Positions 8,477 through 15,728 of a DNA stretch of 40,439 bases are shown here, one piece after another; position 1 is the first letter of the stretch; each line of letters starts with the position of its first letter. The position numbers were made by a program, and so were the translations under genes. The notes beneath the pieces are model-generated. The model was not told where the DNA came from and did no database searches. It saw nothing but the letters and a program-made list of their open reading frames with translations. Where the stretch lies: contig DXJL01000114.1 in the NCBI GenBank assembly GCA_019057635.1, positions 1 to 40,439 of the forward strand, read 5' to 3'. Source of the stretch: Candidatus Heimdallarchaeota archaeon (lineage in GTDB: Archaea > Asgardarchaeota > Heimdallarchaeia > Hodarchaeales > Hodarchaeaceae).

Positions 8477-9610
8477 ATGAAAATAACCATACCAGAGAAG
8501 GTTGCAGAACTTCCACATGAGATAGATTCCTTTATTGTTCCTGATTTTGTCAAGAAAATGGATGAATTTATCTCACGAGCCAAACAATTGAAAAAGAATA
8601 TTCCTAATGTCTTGGGTGACTATTCACATTTAGGAATCGTTGGTATCGGAGGATCTCAGGTACAACCCTTAGTGTTCAAAGCACACGCTACAGTTCCAAC
8701 CACTCACTTGGAAGTTCCTGATCCGTACATCTTGAAAACATTTCTAGAGGCTGATAAGAAAAATACCCGGGTTATATACTGCTCTCGCTCGGGAACTACA
8801 AATGAAGTGCTTAGTTTTATCCCCTATTTTTTAGATTACGAATCTCTCGTTGTAACGAATGGTGGGCCATTATTAGAAGTAGCGAACCAGTTCGGATGGT
8901 CTATAGTCTCTGTAACACATGATATTTCTGGACGCTTTGCTATTCAAAACGAACTTGGTATTGTACCAATGATTGCCATGGGTCTTGATCCAGAAGAATT
9001 TTTATCTAATTTAAAAAAGAGTTATAAACAGTTTTTTAAGAAAGGATCCTTAGCAGAACAAACAGCTATAAAATTTTGGAATCTGGAACAATCGGGGATA
9101 AGTAAGGCAAAAATTCTTCCCTCTGGTCATTTCACCGAAGGATTAGGGATATTATTTACACAACTCCTAAATGAATCTGTACCAAAAACTCCGACTGATA
9201 CTCTCGACACATCTTTGCATATAATGCCTCGAAGTGCACATTCTGATCTTCAACGATGGTATGGTGGCGTCAATGACTCTTTTCTTGTAAGTATCTTATG
9301 TAATAACTATATTAATGATCTCACAGAAGAAGATTATCCAAAAAATTTAAGAAAATTAGTACCTGGAATAAAAGGAACAGCTGGGCAACATCTGAACATT
9401 ACTTCTCGGGCTGTCGCGGATACTTTTCCAGGTCCTGTCTTTCAAATAGAACTTGAAAAAAACACAATAGCAGAAACAGCTCAATGTGTAGGCTTTCTTC
9501 ATGCAGTAACGGTTCGTTTATGTCAATTAAAGGGGTCTAATCCCTTTGATCAACCCGCAGTTCAACATTACAAAGACAGAGCCTCGCAGATATATAAAAA
9601 GATGAAGTGA
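8477..9610 (+). CDS. pgi: glucose-6-phosphate isomerase (PGI superfamily)
   Basis: Interconverts glucose 6-phosphate and fructose 6-phosphate. At 377 aa it is a compact member of the classical PGI superfamily with two SIS domains, not a cupin-type archaeal isomerase. Motifs: GIGGS (56-60), SRSGTT (103-108), SGRFA (151-155), HFTEGLG with the base Glu221, SAHSDLQ with His255, and NPFDQPAVQHYK with Lys366. These match the catalytic Glu/His/Lys set. A perfect hairpin directly follows the stop codon. Whether it also accepts mannose 6-phosphate cannot be told. Confidence 0.92.
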   Translation: MKITIPEKVAELPHEIDSFIVPDFVKKMDEFISRAKQLKKNIPNVLGDYSHLGIVGIGGSQVQPLVFKAHATVPTTHLEVPDPYILKTFLEADKKNTRVIYCSRSGTTNEVLSFIPYFLDYESLVVTNGGPLLEVANQFGWSIVSVTHDISGRFAIQNELGIVPMIAMGLDPEEFLSNLKKSYKQFFKKGSLAEQTAIKFWNLEQSGISKAKILPSGHFTEGLGILFTQLLNESVPKTPTDTLDTSLHIMPRSAHSDLQRWYGGVNDSFLVSILCNNYINDLTEEDYPKNLRKLVPGIKGTAGQHLNITSRAVADTFPGPVFQIELEKNTIAETAQCVGFLHAVTVRLCQLKGSNPFDQPAVQHYKDRASQIYKKMK

Positions 9611-9617
9611 ATCTCAC

Positions 9618-9641
9618 CTTTAGACAAAGTGTTGTCTAAAG
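9618..9641. repeat. perfect 10-bp stem hairpin after pgi
   Basis: CTTTAGACAA pairs with TTGTCTAAAG around an AGTG tetraloop, 7 nt after the pgi stop codon. No T-run follows, so it is more likely an RNA 3'-end structure or a protein-binding dyad than a complete intrinsic terminator. Confidence 0.6.
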
Positions 9642-9699
9642 CGAATACAGGTGTTTGTTCACACACAAGTAAGCACTTATCACTTCATCCATAATAGGA

Positions 9700-9736
9700 T
9701 ACCAAGGAGAATGTGTGAGGAAAAAGCTCCTTGGTA
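9700..9736. repeat. perfect 10-bp dyad before the exported protein gene
   Basis: TACCAAGGAG (9700-9709) and CTCCTTGGTA (9727-9736) are perfect inverted repeats separated by 17 nt, ending 20 nt before ATG 9757. In RNA this would be a stable hairpin just ahead of the translation start; in DNA it could be an operator. Confidence 0.55.
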
Positions 9737-9756
9737 ATGGTTTTGGGTAGGCTATT

Positions 9757-10230
9757 ATGTTATTATCACTTAAAATTGTACTAAGTTCTATTATTACTGT
9801 CTGTCTCTTGGGTTTAATTGTTGTTGGAGCTTTCATTATAAATCCAATATTATTTCTTGAAAGTGAGGATATTTCAGTAAATAACTCCCAGTATCTCTCT
9901 GCTCCTCGAGATAATATTCTGATTAATGATGTTTCGATGGTGGGAAATAAACTAGTAATTAACGCTTCTTATGGTGGTGGCTGTAAAGACCATATATTTT
10001 GTTTAATCGCTTCTGATACTTGGTTAGAGTCGTATCCTGTCCAAACTTCAATCCTCTTCAGTCATGAAGCAAATGAAGATATGTGTACTGCTTTTTTCAC
10101 GAAGCTCTTCATTTTTAATTTGTCACCACTGAAAGAGCGGTATAAGGACTTATATAGAGAGAACTCAGCAACCATTCGATTACGAATTGAAGGTGGATAT
10201 GAATTGGTTGAAATTAGTTATTCATTCTAA
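9757..10230 (+). CDS. exported or membrane-anchored protein, unknown
   Basis: 157 aa. Residues 5-33 form a single N-terminal hydrophobic helix, so the rest is probably outside the cell. The outer domain is beta-rich and contains ASYGGGCKDHIFCL, then SYPVQTSILFSH, then a segment ending in NLSPLKERYKDLY. This YGGGC-x-x-H pattern recurs in uncharacterised bacterial secreted proteins I have seen, but no function is established. GGGTAGG at 9745-9751 is a plausible ribosome-binding site. The gene is convergent with the GNAT gene. Confidence 0.7.
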   Translation: MLLSLKIVLSSIITVCLLGLIVVGAFIINPILFLESEDISVNNSQYLSAPRDNILINDVSMVGNKLVINASYGGGCKDHIFCLIASDTWLESYPVQTSILFSHEANEDMCTAFFTKLFIFNLSPLKERYKDLYRENSATIRLRIEGGYELVEISYSF

Positions 10231-10243
10231 TTTTACCTCAAAT

Positions 10244-10792
10244 TCATTCTTGTGTATCTGAACTTGGATTATTTTTATCTAAGTCCTGATAATACATGGT
10301 AATGAGATCCTGATGATCAAATCCCACTCCTTCGTAAGCTCGACGAGCTGGAATATGAGCATCATCTAAACCAGTTTCTACTAATGCAAATCTAAGGCCA
10401 GTTGATTTAAAAAATTTTAAAACCTGTCGATACATAAATTTCCCCCATCCTTGACCTGCATAAGCAGGTAGGACTCCACTATTATCAAAAATTCCATAAT
10501 TCTTCTCAGGCTTAAGCTTGAAGGATACAAATCCGAAAATTAAATCCTGTTCTTCTAAAACCCATAACCAATCAGGATGCTCTGCGAATAAATTGTGATT
10601 CTGTATCGTTTTGCTTTTAGGCCAGGGTAAATCAGGTTTATGATATATCTCTTTATAAATTTCCTTTCCCACCATTTCTACAAAGCTCTCATAAATAGCA
10701 GAGTAACAAATCATCGTGAGTTCATCGATTTGAGGAAAATCTTTCTCTGTGGCATGGCGAAGAATCACCTGATTCTTTTGACTAATAATCAC
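10244..10792 (-). CDS. GNAT-family N-acetyltransferase
   Basis: 182 aa. Typical GNAT start (VILRHATEKDFPQIDEL), a beta4 strand ending FGFVSFKLKPEKNYG, and the acetyl-CoA pyrophosphate loop AYAGQGWGKFMY, followed by a C-terminal ARRAYEGVGF motif. It would transfer an acetyl group from acetyl-CoA to an unknown amine. The TATA box on this strand (TATAAATA at 10806-10813) predicts a transcript start near 10783, inside the first codons. The true start may therefore be GTG 10768 rather than GTG 10792, and the GNAT fold begins at exactly that residue. Confidence 0.85.
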   Translation of the reverse strand: MIISQKNQVILRHATEKDFPQIDELTMICYSAIYESFVEMVGKEIYKEIYHKPDLPWPKSKTIQNHNLFAEHPDWLWVLEEQDLIFGFVSFKLKPEKNYGIFDNSGVLPAYAGQGWGKFMYRQVLKFFKSTGLRFALVETGLDDAHIPARRAYEGVGFDHQDLITMYYQDLDKNNPSSDTQE

Positions 10793-10849
10793 CTACATTT
10801 CACCCTATTTATACACTTATTCTGAAAAGTTTTTTCTCTTCTTATCGAT

Positions 10850-11482
10850 TCAATGATTTCTTTTTTTATCAGTCGAATCAGGTATCATTACTTCTTGGTT
10901 ATTTAAGTAAACACTACATGTGTTGCTGGTTAACTGAATTATTGAATGAGGAAGCTTTTTAACAAATTTACTGGAGAGAACAAGTTCGTTCAAGTTTCTG
11001 AGATTACCAATTACTTCAGGGATTGAAAAAAGGTTATCTTCAAGTATATAAAGAATCTGGAGATTATTTAGCTTTTCAATTGACTTCGGTATCACTGTAA
11101 GCTGATTTCCTCCAATATAGAGTTCTTTTAATGAAATTAAAGATCCGATCTTTGTGGACAATTCATTCAATCCACAATTCACGAAATTAAGGACTTCTAA
11201 GTTCTTCAGGGCCCATATTTCGTTCGGAAGAGCGTTTAATTCTTGAGAATAGAATCCGAAACCAGTAATGGCTTTGTTGTGAAGAAACACTCCAAAATCA
11301 TTCCATATCACTTGAGAATCAAGAAGTGGAATTTTTCTCTGTAATCGTTCTTCGATTATACCTAGAATCCTAATTTCATTCCTACTATCAAGATATTTTG
11401 CCCAGATCAAATTTTCACCATCCAAGTAATTTAGGTCAAATGTCTGTTTATTTTCTTTCTGAGGAAGAACAATTTTGTTCAA
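10850..11482 (-). CDS. leucine-rich-repeat protein
   Basis: About 210 aa. Residues 80-195 contain about five 23-residue leucine-rich repeats of the LPxxIxxLxxLxxL type (for example LKELYIGGNQLTVIPKSI). The N-terminal 75 residues form a separate domain without recognised motifs. LRR proteins of this class bind partner proteins. The start is uncertain: TTG 11482 has no ribosome-binding site and overlaps an antisense zinc-ribbon ORF; TTG 11425 is another option. No transmembrane segment or signal peptide is visible. Confidence 0.75.
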   Translation of the reverse strand: MNKIVLPQKENKQTFDLNYLDGENLIWAKYLDSRNEIRILGIIEERLQRKIPLLDSQVIWNDFGVFLHNKAITGFGFYSQELNALPNEIWALKNLEVLNFVNCGLNELSTKIGSLISLKELYIGGNQLTVIPKSIEKLNNLQILYILEDNLFSIPEVIGNLRNLNELVLSSKFVKKLPHSIIQLTSNTCSVYLNNQEVMIPDSTDKKRNH

Positions 11483-11553
11483 CTTGTGGAGCTATTATTG
11501 AATTTAACGAGCGGTACTGTCCCAGATGTGGATCTGCGCCTCATAACTTCTGA
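11440..11553 (+). CDS. 37-aa zinc-ribbon microprotein
   Basis: A complete ATG-to-TGA frame encodes CSTCG (Cys13, Cys16) and YCPRCGSAP (Cys27, Cys30), the two knuckles of a zinc ribbon, separated by ten residues and ending shortly after. Chance occurrence of two correctly spaced CxxCG-like knuckles is unlikely. It overlaps the 5' end of the LRR gene by 43 bases on the opposite strand and the 3' end of the MarR gene by 13 bases. It may be a free-standing microprotein, or a zinc ribbon separated from a larger protein. No strong ribosome-binding site is seen. Confidence 0.5.
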   Translation: MSVYFLSEEEQFCSTCGAIIEFNERYCPRCGSAPHNF

Positions 11554-12008
11554 GTTTCTTCCTCTAGAAGATTGTTATGCAGTTGTTGTAAATAAATTTC
11601 AAACTGATCTCTCTCTTCATTTGTAAAATTCTTATAAAAAATTTCAGTCATCTTTTTCGATACTAAAATATAATGTGATTGTAATTGTTTATTTTTGGCA
11701 GTAACAAAAATTAATATTTTCCTTCTATCATTTGTCGAGTGAACTCTTTTAATGAGTCCAGATTTTTCTAAACGATCCAACATCGGAGTTAAAGTTGATT
11801 TACTGAGTCCTGTTTCTTTAGAAAGTTTAATAATAGATAATCCATTATTTTGCCATAAAGCAAATAGAATTCTTCCTTGTGCAGGATTAATGTCTTGTAT
11901 GTTGTGCTCTTTGAGCTTCTTCGCAAAGATACGTCCACTTCTTTGATGTATTTTTGCAATCAAGTAACCCGCTGCTCGTTGCTCTTTCATAGAACTCATG
12001 AAACTCAC
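11541..12008 (-). CDS. MarR-family transcriptional regulator
   Basis: 155 aa. A winged helix with LSIIKLSKETGLSKSTLTPMLDRLEKSGLI as recognition region, the wing RVHSTNDRRKILIFVT, and flanking dimerisation helices: the full MarR architecture. GTG 12008 overlaps the stop of the upstream flavin-type gene (GTGA), so the two are translationally coupled; ATG 11999 is an alternative. MarR proteins usually repress their own operon and respond to small aromatic or oxidising ligands. A dyad and a repeated octamer upstream of the operon are the likely binding site. Confidence 0.88.
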   Translation of the reverse strand: MSFMSSMKEQRAAGYLIAKIHQRSGRIFAKKLKEHNIQDINPAQGRILFALWQNNGLSIIKLSKETGLSKSTLTPMLDRLEKSGLIKRVHSTNDRRKILIFVTAKNKQLQSHYILVSKKMTEIFYKNFTNEERDQFEIYLQQLHNNLLEEETQKL

Positions 12009-12466
12009 GTAAACTGAAATTTAAATTTACCCTTATACCAAACCTCGACGGTTTTTGGTTGTAACTTGAGAATGGTATAATCTTCATCTTCAATCCCTTT
12101 TGGGTAATATCTATCCCACCAATCAAGCCAAAGCTCCTTTTTTATCGTCTCATCTGTCACAATTTCAATATTCCCTCCAAGTGTTAATCCTCTAAAATCT
12201 TCAGGATCCGTAAAACATAGAGATACCGCAGTATTAGTACGGATATGTTTCACTTTGGTAGATGATGTATTTGTGGAAATATAGATCAGAAGATCTTCCT
12301 TTTGATTTTCAAATATCTTAGCGAGTGTGGGGAACTGTTTTATATTTCTGAGATTGAATATTGCTCTCGTATGAGGATATCCAGTTTCGTCCATAGTTGT
12401 GAAGCATGTTACATTAGCTTCTTGCATTAATTTAATACTAAAATCTTTCATTTCTTGTTCGTTCAT
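12005..12466 (-). CDS. PNPOx-like flavin-binding split-barrel protein
   Basis: 153 aa of the general-stress-protein-26-like branch of the pyridoxamine 5'-phosphate oxidase superfamily. Features: CFTTMDETGYPHTRAIFNL, ISTNTSSTKVKHIRTNTAVSL, GLTLGGNIEIV, and the C-terminal KTVEVWYKG. Members bind FMN or another flavin and act as reductases or stress proteins; the exact reaction is unknown. It is the first gene of an operon with the MarR regulator. The transcript is probably leaderless, since the TATA-like TTATAT lies about 29 nt before the ATG. Confidence 0.85.
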   Translation of the reverse strand: MNEQEMKDFSIKLMQEANVTCFTTMDETGYPHTRAIFNLRNIKQFPTLAKIFENQKEDLLIYISTNTSSTKVKHIRTNTAVSLCFTDPEDFRGLTLGGNIEIVTDETIKKELWLDWWDRYYPKGIEDEDYTILKLQPKTVEVWYKGKFKFQFT

Positions 12467-12490
12467 CGTGGATCAATTTTTCATATTTGT

Positions 12491-12529
12491 ACGATATAAG
12501 ATAATACGATATAGGAATGTTCTATATCG
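12491..12529. promoter_or_regulatory. probable MarR operator over the TATA box
   Basis: CGATATAG (12507-12514) and CTATATCG (12522-12529) form a perfect 8-bp inverted repeat with a 7-nt spacer. The left half-site sequence ACGATATA is repeated at 12491-12498, where it covers the TATA-like TTATAT of the PNPOx-MarR operon on the minus strand. Binding here would block the basal transcription factors, a standard mode for an autorepressor. Confidence 0.6.
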
Positions 12530-12621
12530 AACTAATAAAGCTGTTGATTATGACAAAAATTTAGGCTAATAATTTAAACGGCAGAAGTTAAGGAGCGAGG
12601 TGTGGGTTGTGAACATCTAAA

Positions 12622-13446
12622 ATGATTCATCTTTTTGCTATTTGTAACATTGAGACTGGAATTGGACACGAAATTTTCTTGAATGACGATATTGATTTAA
12701 AAGTGGACCCTACTCTCCTCTGGCCTTTAGTGAGCGCGTTAACTGCTTTCTCTAGAGAGTTCGCAGGAGAAGGTAAATTACGTAGTATTCATTTAGCTAA
12801 TTTTCAATTAGTGATGTACAATCCGAAAGAAGAAAACACTATACCAATAGCCTATATTGTATTACAGGATATTTTTGATAATGTGGGGTATACAAAAGCC
12901 AAAATCGAAGCTATCGATAGAAATTTGAACGTCTTTCTCTCATCAATTGTAGACTCCAATTTTTCAAGACTAAATGTCATTCCTTTGTCGGAACAAACCC
13001 GAATAAAAGAAATTATACAATTTTCACAACATTTTCCCTCCCATCTCTCTAAACACATTACTACTGAAATTTCTCGGTTTGAAGCAAAAAATATGCTGGG
13101 TATGCGGTTTCTAAGTCTGTATATTGCCGATTTAGATGAAGGAATAATCAGGAACTTTGGTTTAAATGATCCAAATGAACGAGCAATATTTCAATCATTT
13201 ATACCAATTATTCCATCAGAAAAAGATCTCTGGTTAGAGGCAAAAAGGACTGAAACTGATGATTCAGAAGAAATGGATAGAGAGGGATGGATAATAAAGC
13301 GAATTGGGAAAAATACAGATTTTCTATTGATGTGTCGATTTTTCTACAATAATGACATTAAACCTTACCTAGAGGCATTGTTAAACAAAATCAATTCACA
13401 GCTTTATGAGGGAATAAAGGATGAATTACCCCCTCGGCCATTTTAG
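12622..13446 (+). CDS. longin-like N-terminal domain protein, unknown
   Basis: 274 aa, soluble. The first 65 residues read MIHLFAICNIETGI, then LLWPLVSALTAFSREFAGEGKLRSI, then FQLVMY. This strand-helix-strand pattern resembles longin/roadblock-type small domains that are abundant in Asgard archaea and often partner small GTPases. The identification is by pattern only. The remaining 150 residues are mixed alpha/beta with no motif I recognise. A TTTAAA box at 12573-12578 may be its promoter. It is divergent from the PNPOx-MarR operon, so the operator there could also affect it. Confidence 0.6.
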   Translation: MIHLFAICNIETGIGHEIFLNDDIDLKVDPTLLWPLVSALTAFSREFAGEGKLRSIHLANFQLVMYNPKEENTIPIAYIVLQDIFDNVGYTKAKIEAIDRNLNVFLSSIVDSNFSRLNVIPLSEQTRIKEIIQFSQHFPSHLSKHITTEISRFEAKNMLGMRFLSLYIADLDEGIIRNFGLNDPNERAIFQSFIPIIPSEKDLWLEAKRTETDDSEEMDREGWIIKRIGKNTDFLLMCRFFYNNDIKPYLEALLNKINSQLYEGIKDELPPRPF

Positions 13447-13487
13447 TACCGATTAATTTTAGGTGAAGATTTGTTACTATATCGGTA
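13447..13487. repeat. inverted repeat after the longin-like gene
   Basis: TACCGAT (13447-13453) and ATCGGTA (13481-13487) are perfect 7-bp inverted repeats with a 27-nt spacer, beginning directly after the stop codon. It could form a 3'-end hairpin; no T-run follows. Confidence 0.35.
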
Positions 13488-13614
13488 ATATTATAGTTGA
13501 AAATGCAATGGCTAATTGTCCAAATGGGTAAAGAATTGGGCCAATCATGAGTCAACTAAAAATGAGTGAATATAGACGGTTTCTCTTTTAAGGCTATTAA
13601 CCCAAATTGAAACT

Positions 13615-14031
13615 TTAATCAGCTCGTTCTTTCACAAACTTCACTGATTCACTAGCTAACGTTTTTAGAATATCACTATTCACATCAGAAAGTCTTTTGA
13701 GATACAAACAAGATTTTCCTGTTTTGTATTTTCCGAGTTTTGCTAATAAATCTTCATAATGATCAAAACCTGCCACGATATACAGTGTAAGATACTGCTT
13801 GCGAGGTGAAAATCCAATCAAGAACCAATCACCTTCCCGACCGCTCTTATATTTATAATGATAATCTCCAAAACCAACAATACTATTTCCCCACATACAG
13901 GGCTCTTCCTTTGTGACATCTTTCATTAGTTTTAAGACTTCAAAAGAATCAGCACGTTTTTTTGGATCAGTGACAGAATTCAGGAATTCTTCAACATTTT
14001 GATCATTCTTTTTAGTTTTTAATTCCGCCAT
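13615..14031 (-). CDS. DUF1801 (YdhG-like) protein
   Basis: 138 aa of the DUF1801 alpha/beta fold, also found in iron-chaperone-like YdhG proteins. Recognisable features are VEEFLNSVTDPKKRADSFEV at the start, CMWGNSIVGFGDYHYKY, the strand FLIGFSPRKQYLTLYI, and GKSCLYLKRLSDV near the end. The biochemical role of the family is not established. ATG 14031 has AGGT 6 nt upstream and is preferred over TTG 14037. It stands alone, divergent from the cysteine hydrolase. Confidence 0.85.
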   Translation of the reverse strand: MAELKTKKNDQNVEEFLNSVTDPKKRADSFEVLKLMKDVTKEEPCMWGNSIVGFGDYHYKYKSGREGDWFLIGFSPRKQYLTLYIVAGFDHYEDLLAKLGKYKTGKSCLYLKRLSDVNSDILKTLASESVKFVKERAD

Positions 14032-14120
14032 AGACAAACCTATGAATCTCCAAAATAAAGGACTTCTTATTATCTAATCGTAAAAAAAATTTAATTGATC
14101 TCAGGAAAAGATGGTGTATA

Positions 14121-14663
14121 ATGACTATAGCGTTACTAATTCTTGATTTACAGGTTGGAAACTTCGTTGGATCAGCTCCAATATTCCAAGGTGACCTCTT
14201 ACTAGAGAATACTAAAAAAATTCTGTATGAAGCTAGAAAAGCAAATTGTAAAGTGATTTACATTCAAAATATAGGTGGAAAAGATGATCCAGATGAACTT
14301 GGATCTGAAGGGTGGGAAATTCATCCAAAGGTCAATCCACAAATCAAGGAACCCATTCTTCAGAAGACTACACCTGATTCTTTTCATAAAACAAACTTAG
14401 ACAAATTATTAAAATCAATGAGCACGAATGAAATTATTGTACTCGGACTTCAAACAGAATATTGCATTGATACGACTATAAGACAAGCCTTTAGTTTGGG
14501 ATATGATGTGACGCTTGTAAAAGACTGTCACAGTACATGGCCTTCTAAAAATCTTTCAGCATCCCAGATAATTGATCATCACAACAGTATTCTCGGAGGT
14601 TACTTTGCAAAATTAACAAGTGCGGATGAGCTTCTTCTTAAGCTTTCAACAATCCATTCTTAG
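14121..14663 (+). CDS. isochorismatase-like cysteine hydrolase
   Basis: 180 aa. The catalytic triad of the family is complete: Asp9 in LLILDLQ, Lys82 in QKTTPDSF, and Cys115 in GLQTEYCIDTT. Members hydrolyse amides or ureido groups (nicotinamidase, carbamoylsarcosine hydrolase and others). The metal-binding histidines of nicotinamidase are not evident, so nicotinamidase is unlikely. GGTG at 14113-14116 serves as ribosome-binding site. It is a single-gene unit. Confidence 0.9.
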   Translation: MTIALLILDLQVGNFVGSAPIFQGDLLLENTKKILYEARKANCKVIYIQNIGGKDDPDELGSEGWEIHPKVNPQIKEPILQKTTPDSFHKTNLDKLLKSMSTNEIIVLGLQTEYCIDTTIRQAFSLGYDVTLVKDCHSTWPSKNLSASQIIDHHNSILGGYFAKLTSADELLLKLSTIHS

Positions 14664-14842
14664 ACCATAGAATAAATAAACCAGAAGTTAAGTGGTTTTC
14701 ATTAGATTAACTCTCCTTTACCGATGAAAATAGATTCTATGAATTTCTGACAGTTCATTTCTCCCAATTAATTCTGAGCGTTCGTCAGTTTTTAAGTCTG
14801 ATAAATCTCGTTATTCTTCTTCACAATTCCGTTTACAGATTT

Positions 14843-15235
14843 TCAGAGAGCAAAAGCAACTAAGAAAAGACAGATACATGCTGTCAAAGATATTGGAGTC
14901 ATAATTTGCTTTTCCAGCTTACTTTCAGATAGAAAATTTGCTACTGTGTTGAGAGCTAAATAAAATGCTAATACCCATACACCTAAATTAGCTAAATCAG
15001 GAAAGGGAAAATTTATAAGAATTTCCGCCCGAACTGCTACAAAAATTGATGCAATCACGAATATGATGATAGCTAACCCACTTAAAATTTTCATATTGTT
15101 CGGTAGAACCTCATATTTCCCTCCATAGGCTGCTTTTCCATATGGTTTTCCTAGAACAAGTAAGAATTGAAAAATACTAAGGCCTATAAAGATTAGAATC
15201 GCGATACCTGCAGAAATTAATGTAATAATGCTCAT
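14843..15235 (-). CDS. conserved small membrane protein (130 aa)
   Basis: Four hydrophobic helices, with LGKPYGKAAYGGKYEVLP in the first loop. This loop matches a widespread uncharacterised bacterial/archaeal family with a G-x-P-x-G-x-x-A-x-G-G-K signature, an R-A at the end of the second helix and a short charged segment before the fourth. GAGGAAA lies 5 nt before the ATG. No function is known to me. Confidence 0.7.
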   Translation of the reverse strand: MSIITLISAGIAILIFIGLSIFQFLLVLGKPYGKAAYGGKYEVLPNNMKILSGLAIIIFVIASIFVAVRAEILINFPFPDLANLGVWVLAFYLALNTVANFLSESKLEKQIMTPISLTACICLFLVAFAL

Positions 15236-15353
15236 TTTTATTTCCTCAAGTCTTTTCTTAGAATGTTTATTGAGTTTCTTCGATAGGGATTATCTCGAGT
15301 AGATTTTATAAGAGCTATTTACGATTGACCTAGTTGTTATTTGAAAATTCTTC

Positions 15354-15366
15354 TTTAAATATATAA
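15354..15366 (+). promoter_or_regulatory. TATA box of the TIGR04076-GTPase operon
   Basis: TTTAAATATATAA lies about 40 nt before GTG 15399; the transcript would begin near 15383-15387, just ahead of the GGTGA ribosome-binding site at 15387-15391. Confidence 0.5.
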
Positions 15367-15398
15367 ACAAAATTTCATTTGTTATTGGTGAAAAGAGC

Positions 15399-15713
15399 GT
15401 GTATGACTGTAAAATATCCATTATTAAAAGAACTGTTAATAGTGATATAATAAAGGAGTACGTAAAGGACGAGTATCATGACATAAAACCCTGTGAACGG
15501 TTTAAGGATGGACAGGAGTTTAAAATTACGAAAGAGAGTCGATATAAACCTCCAGAAGGTTTTTGCGAATGGGCGTGGGCAGATATACGACATGATCTTT
15601 TAACGCTTGCTTATGGAGGAAATATTCCTCATATGGTGGATGAAAATAGTAACATCGTTGGTTGTACCGATTGGTTTCGACCAGTATATTTTAAAATTGA
15701 ACGAGTAGAATGA
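15399..15713 (+). CDS. TIGR04076-family protein
   Basis: 104 aa. The family signature is clear: basic start CKISIIKRT, then PCERFKDGQEF, PEGFCEWAWADIRHDL, a GGNIPHMV turn and a final CTDWFRPVYFKIERV. Its function is unknown. Conserved cysteines (in PCERF, GFCEW and GCTDW) may bind a metal or be redox-active. GTG 15399 has GGTGA 7 nt upstream. The gene ends 15 nt before the GTPase gene, so the two probably share a transcript. Confidence 0.85.
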   Translation: MYDCKISIIKRTVNSDIIKEYVKDEYHDIKPCERFKDGQEFKITKESRYKPPEGFCEWAWADIRHDLLTLAYGGNIPHMVDENSNIVGCTDWFRPVYFKIERVE

Positions 15714-15728
15714 GATGATAAGTGAACA

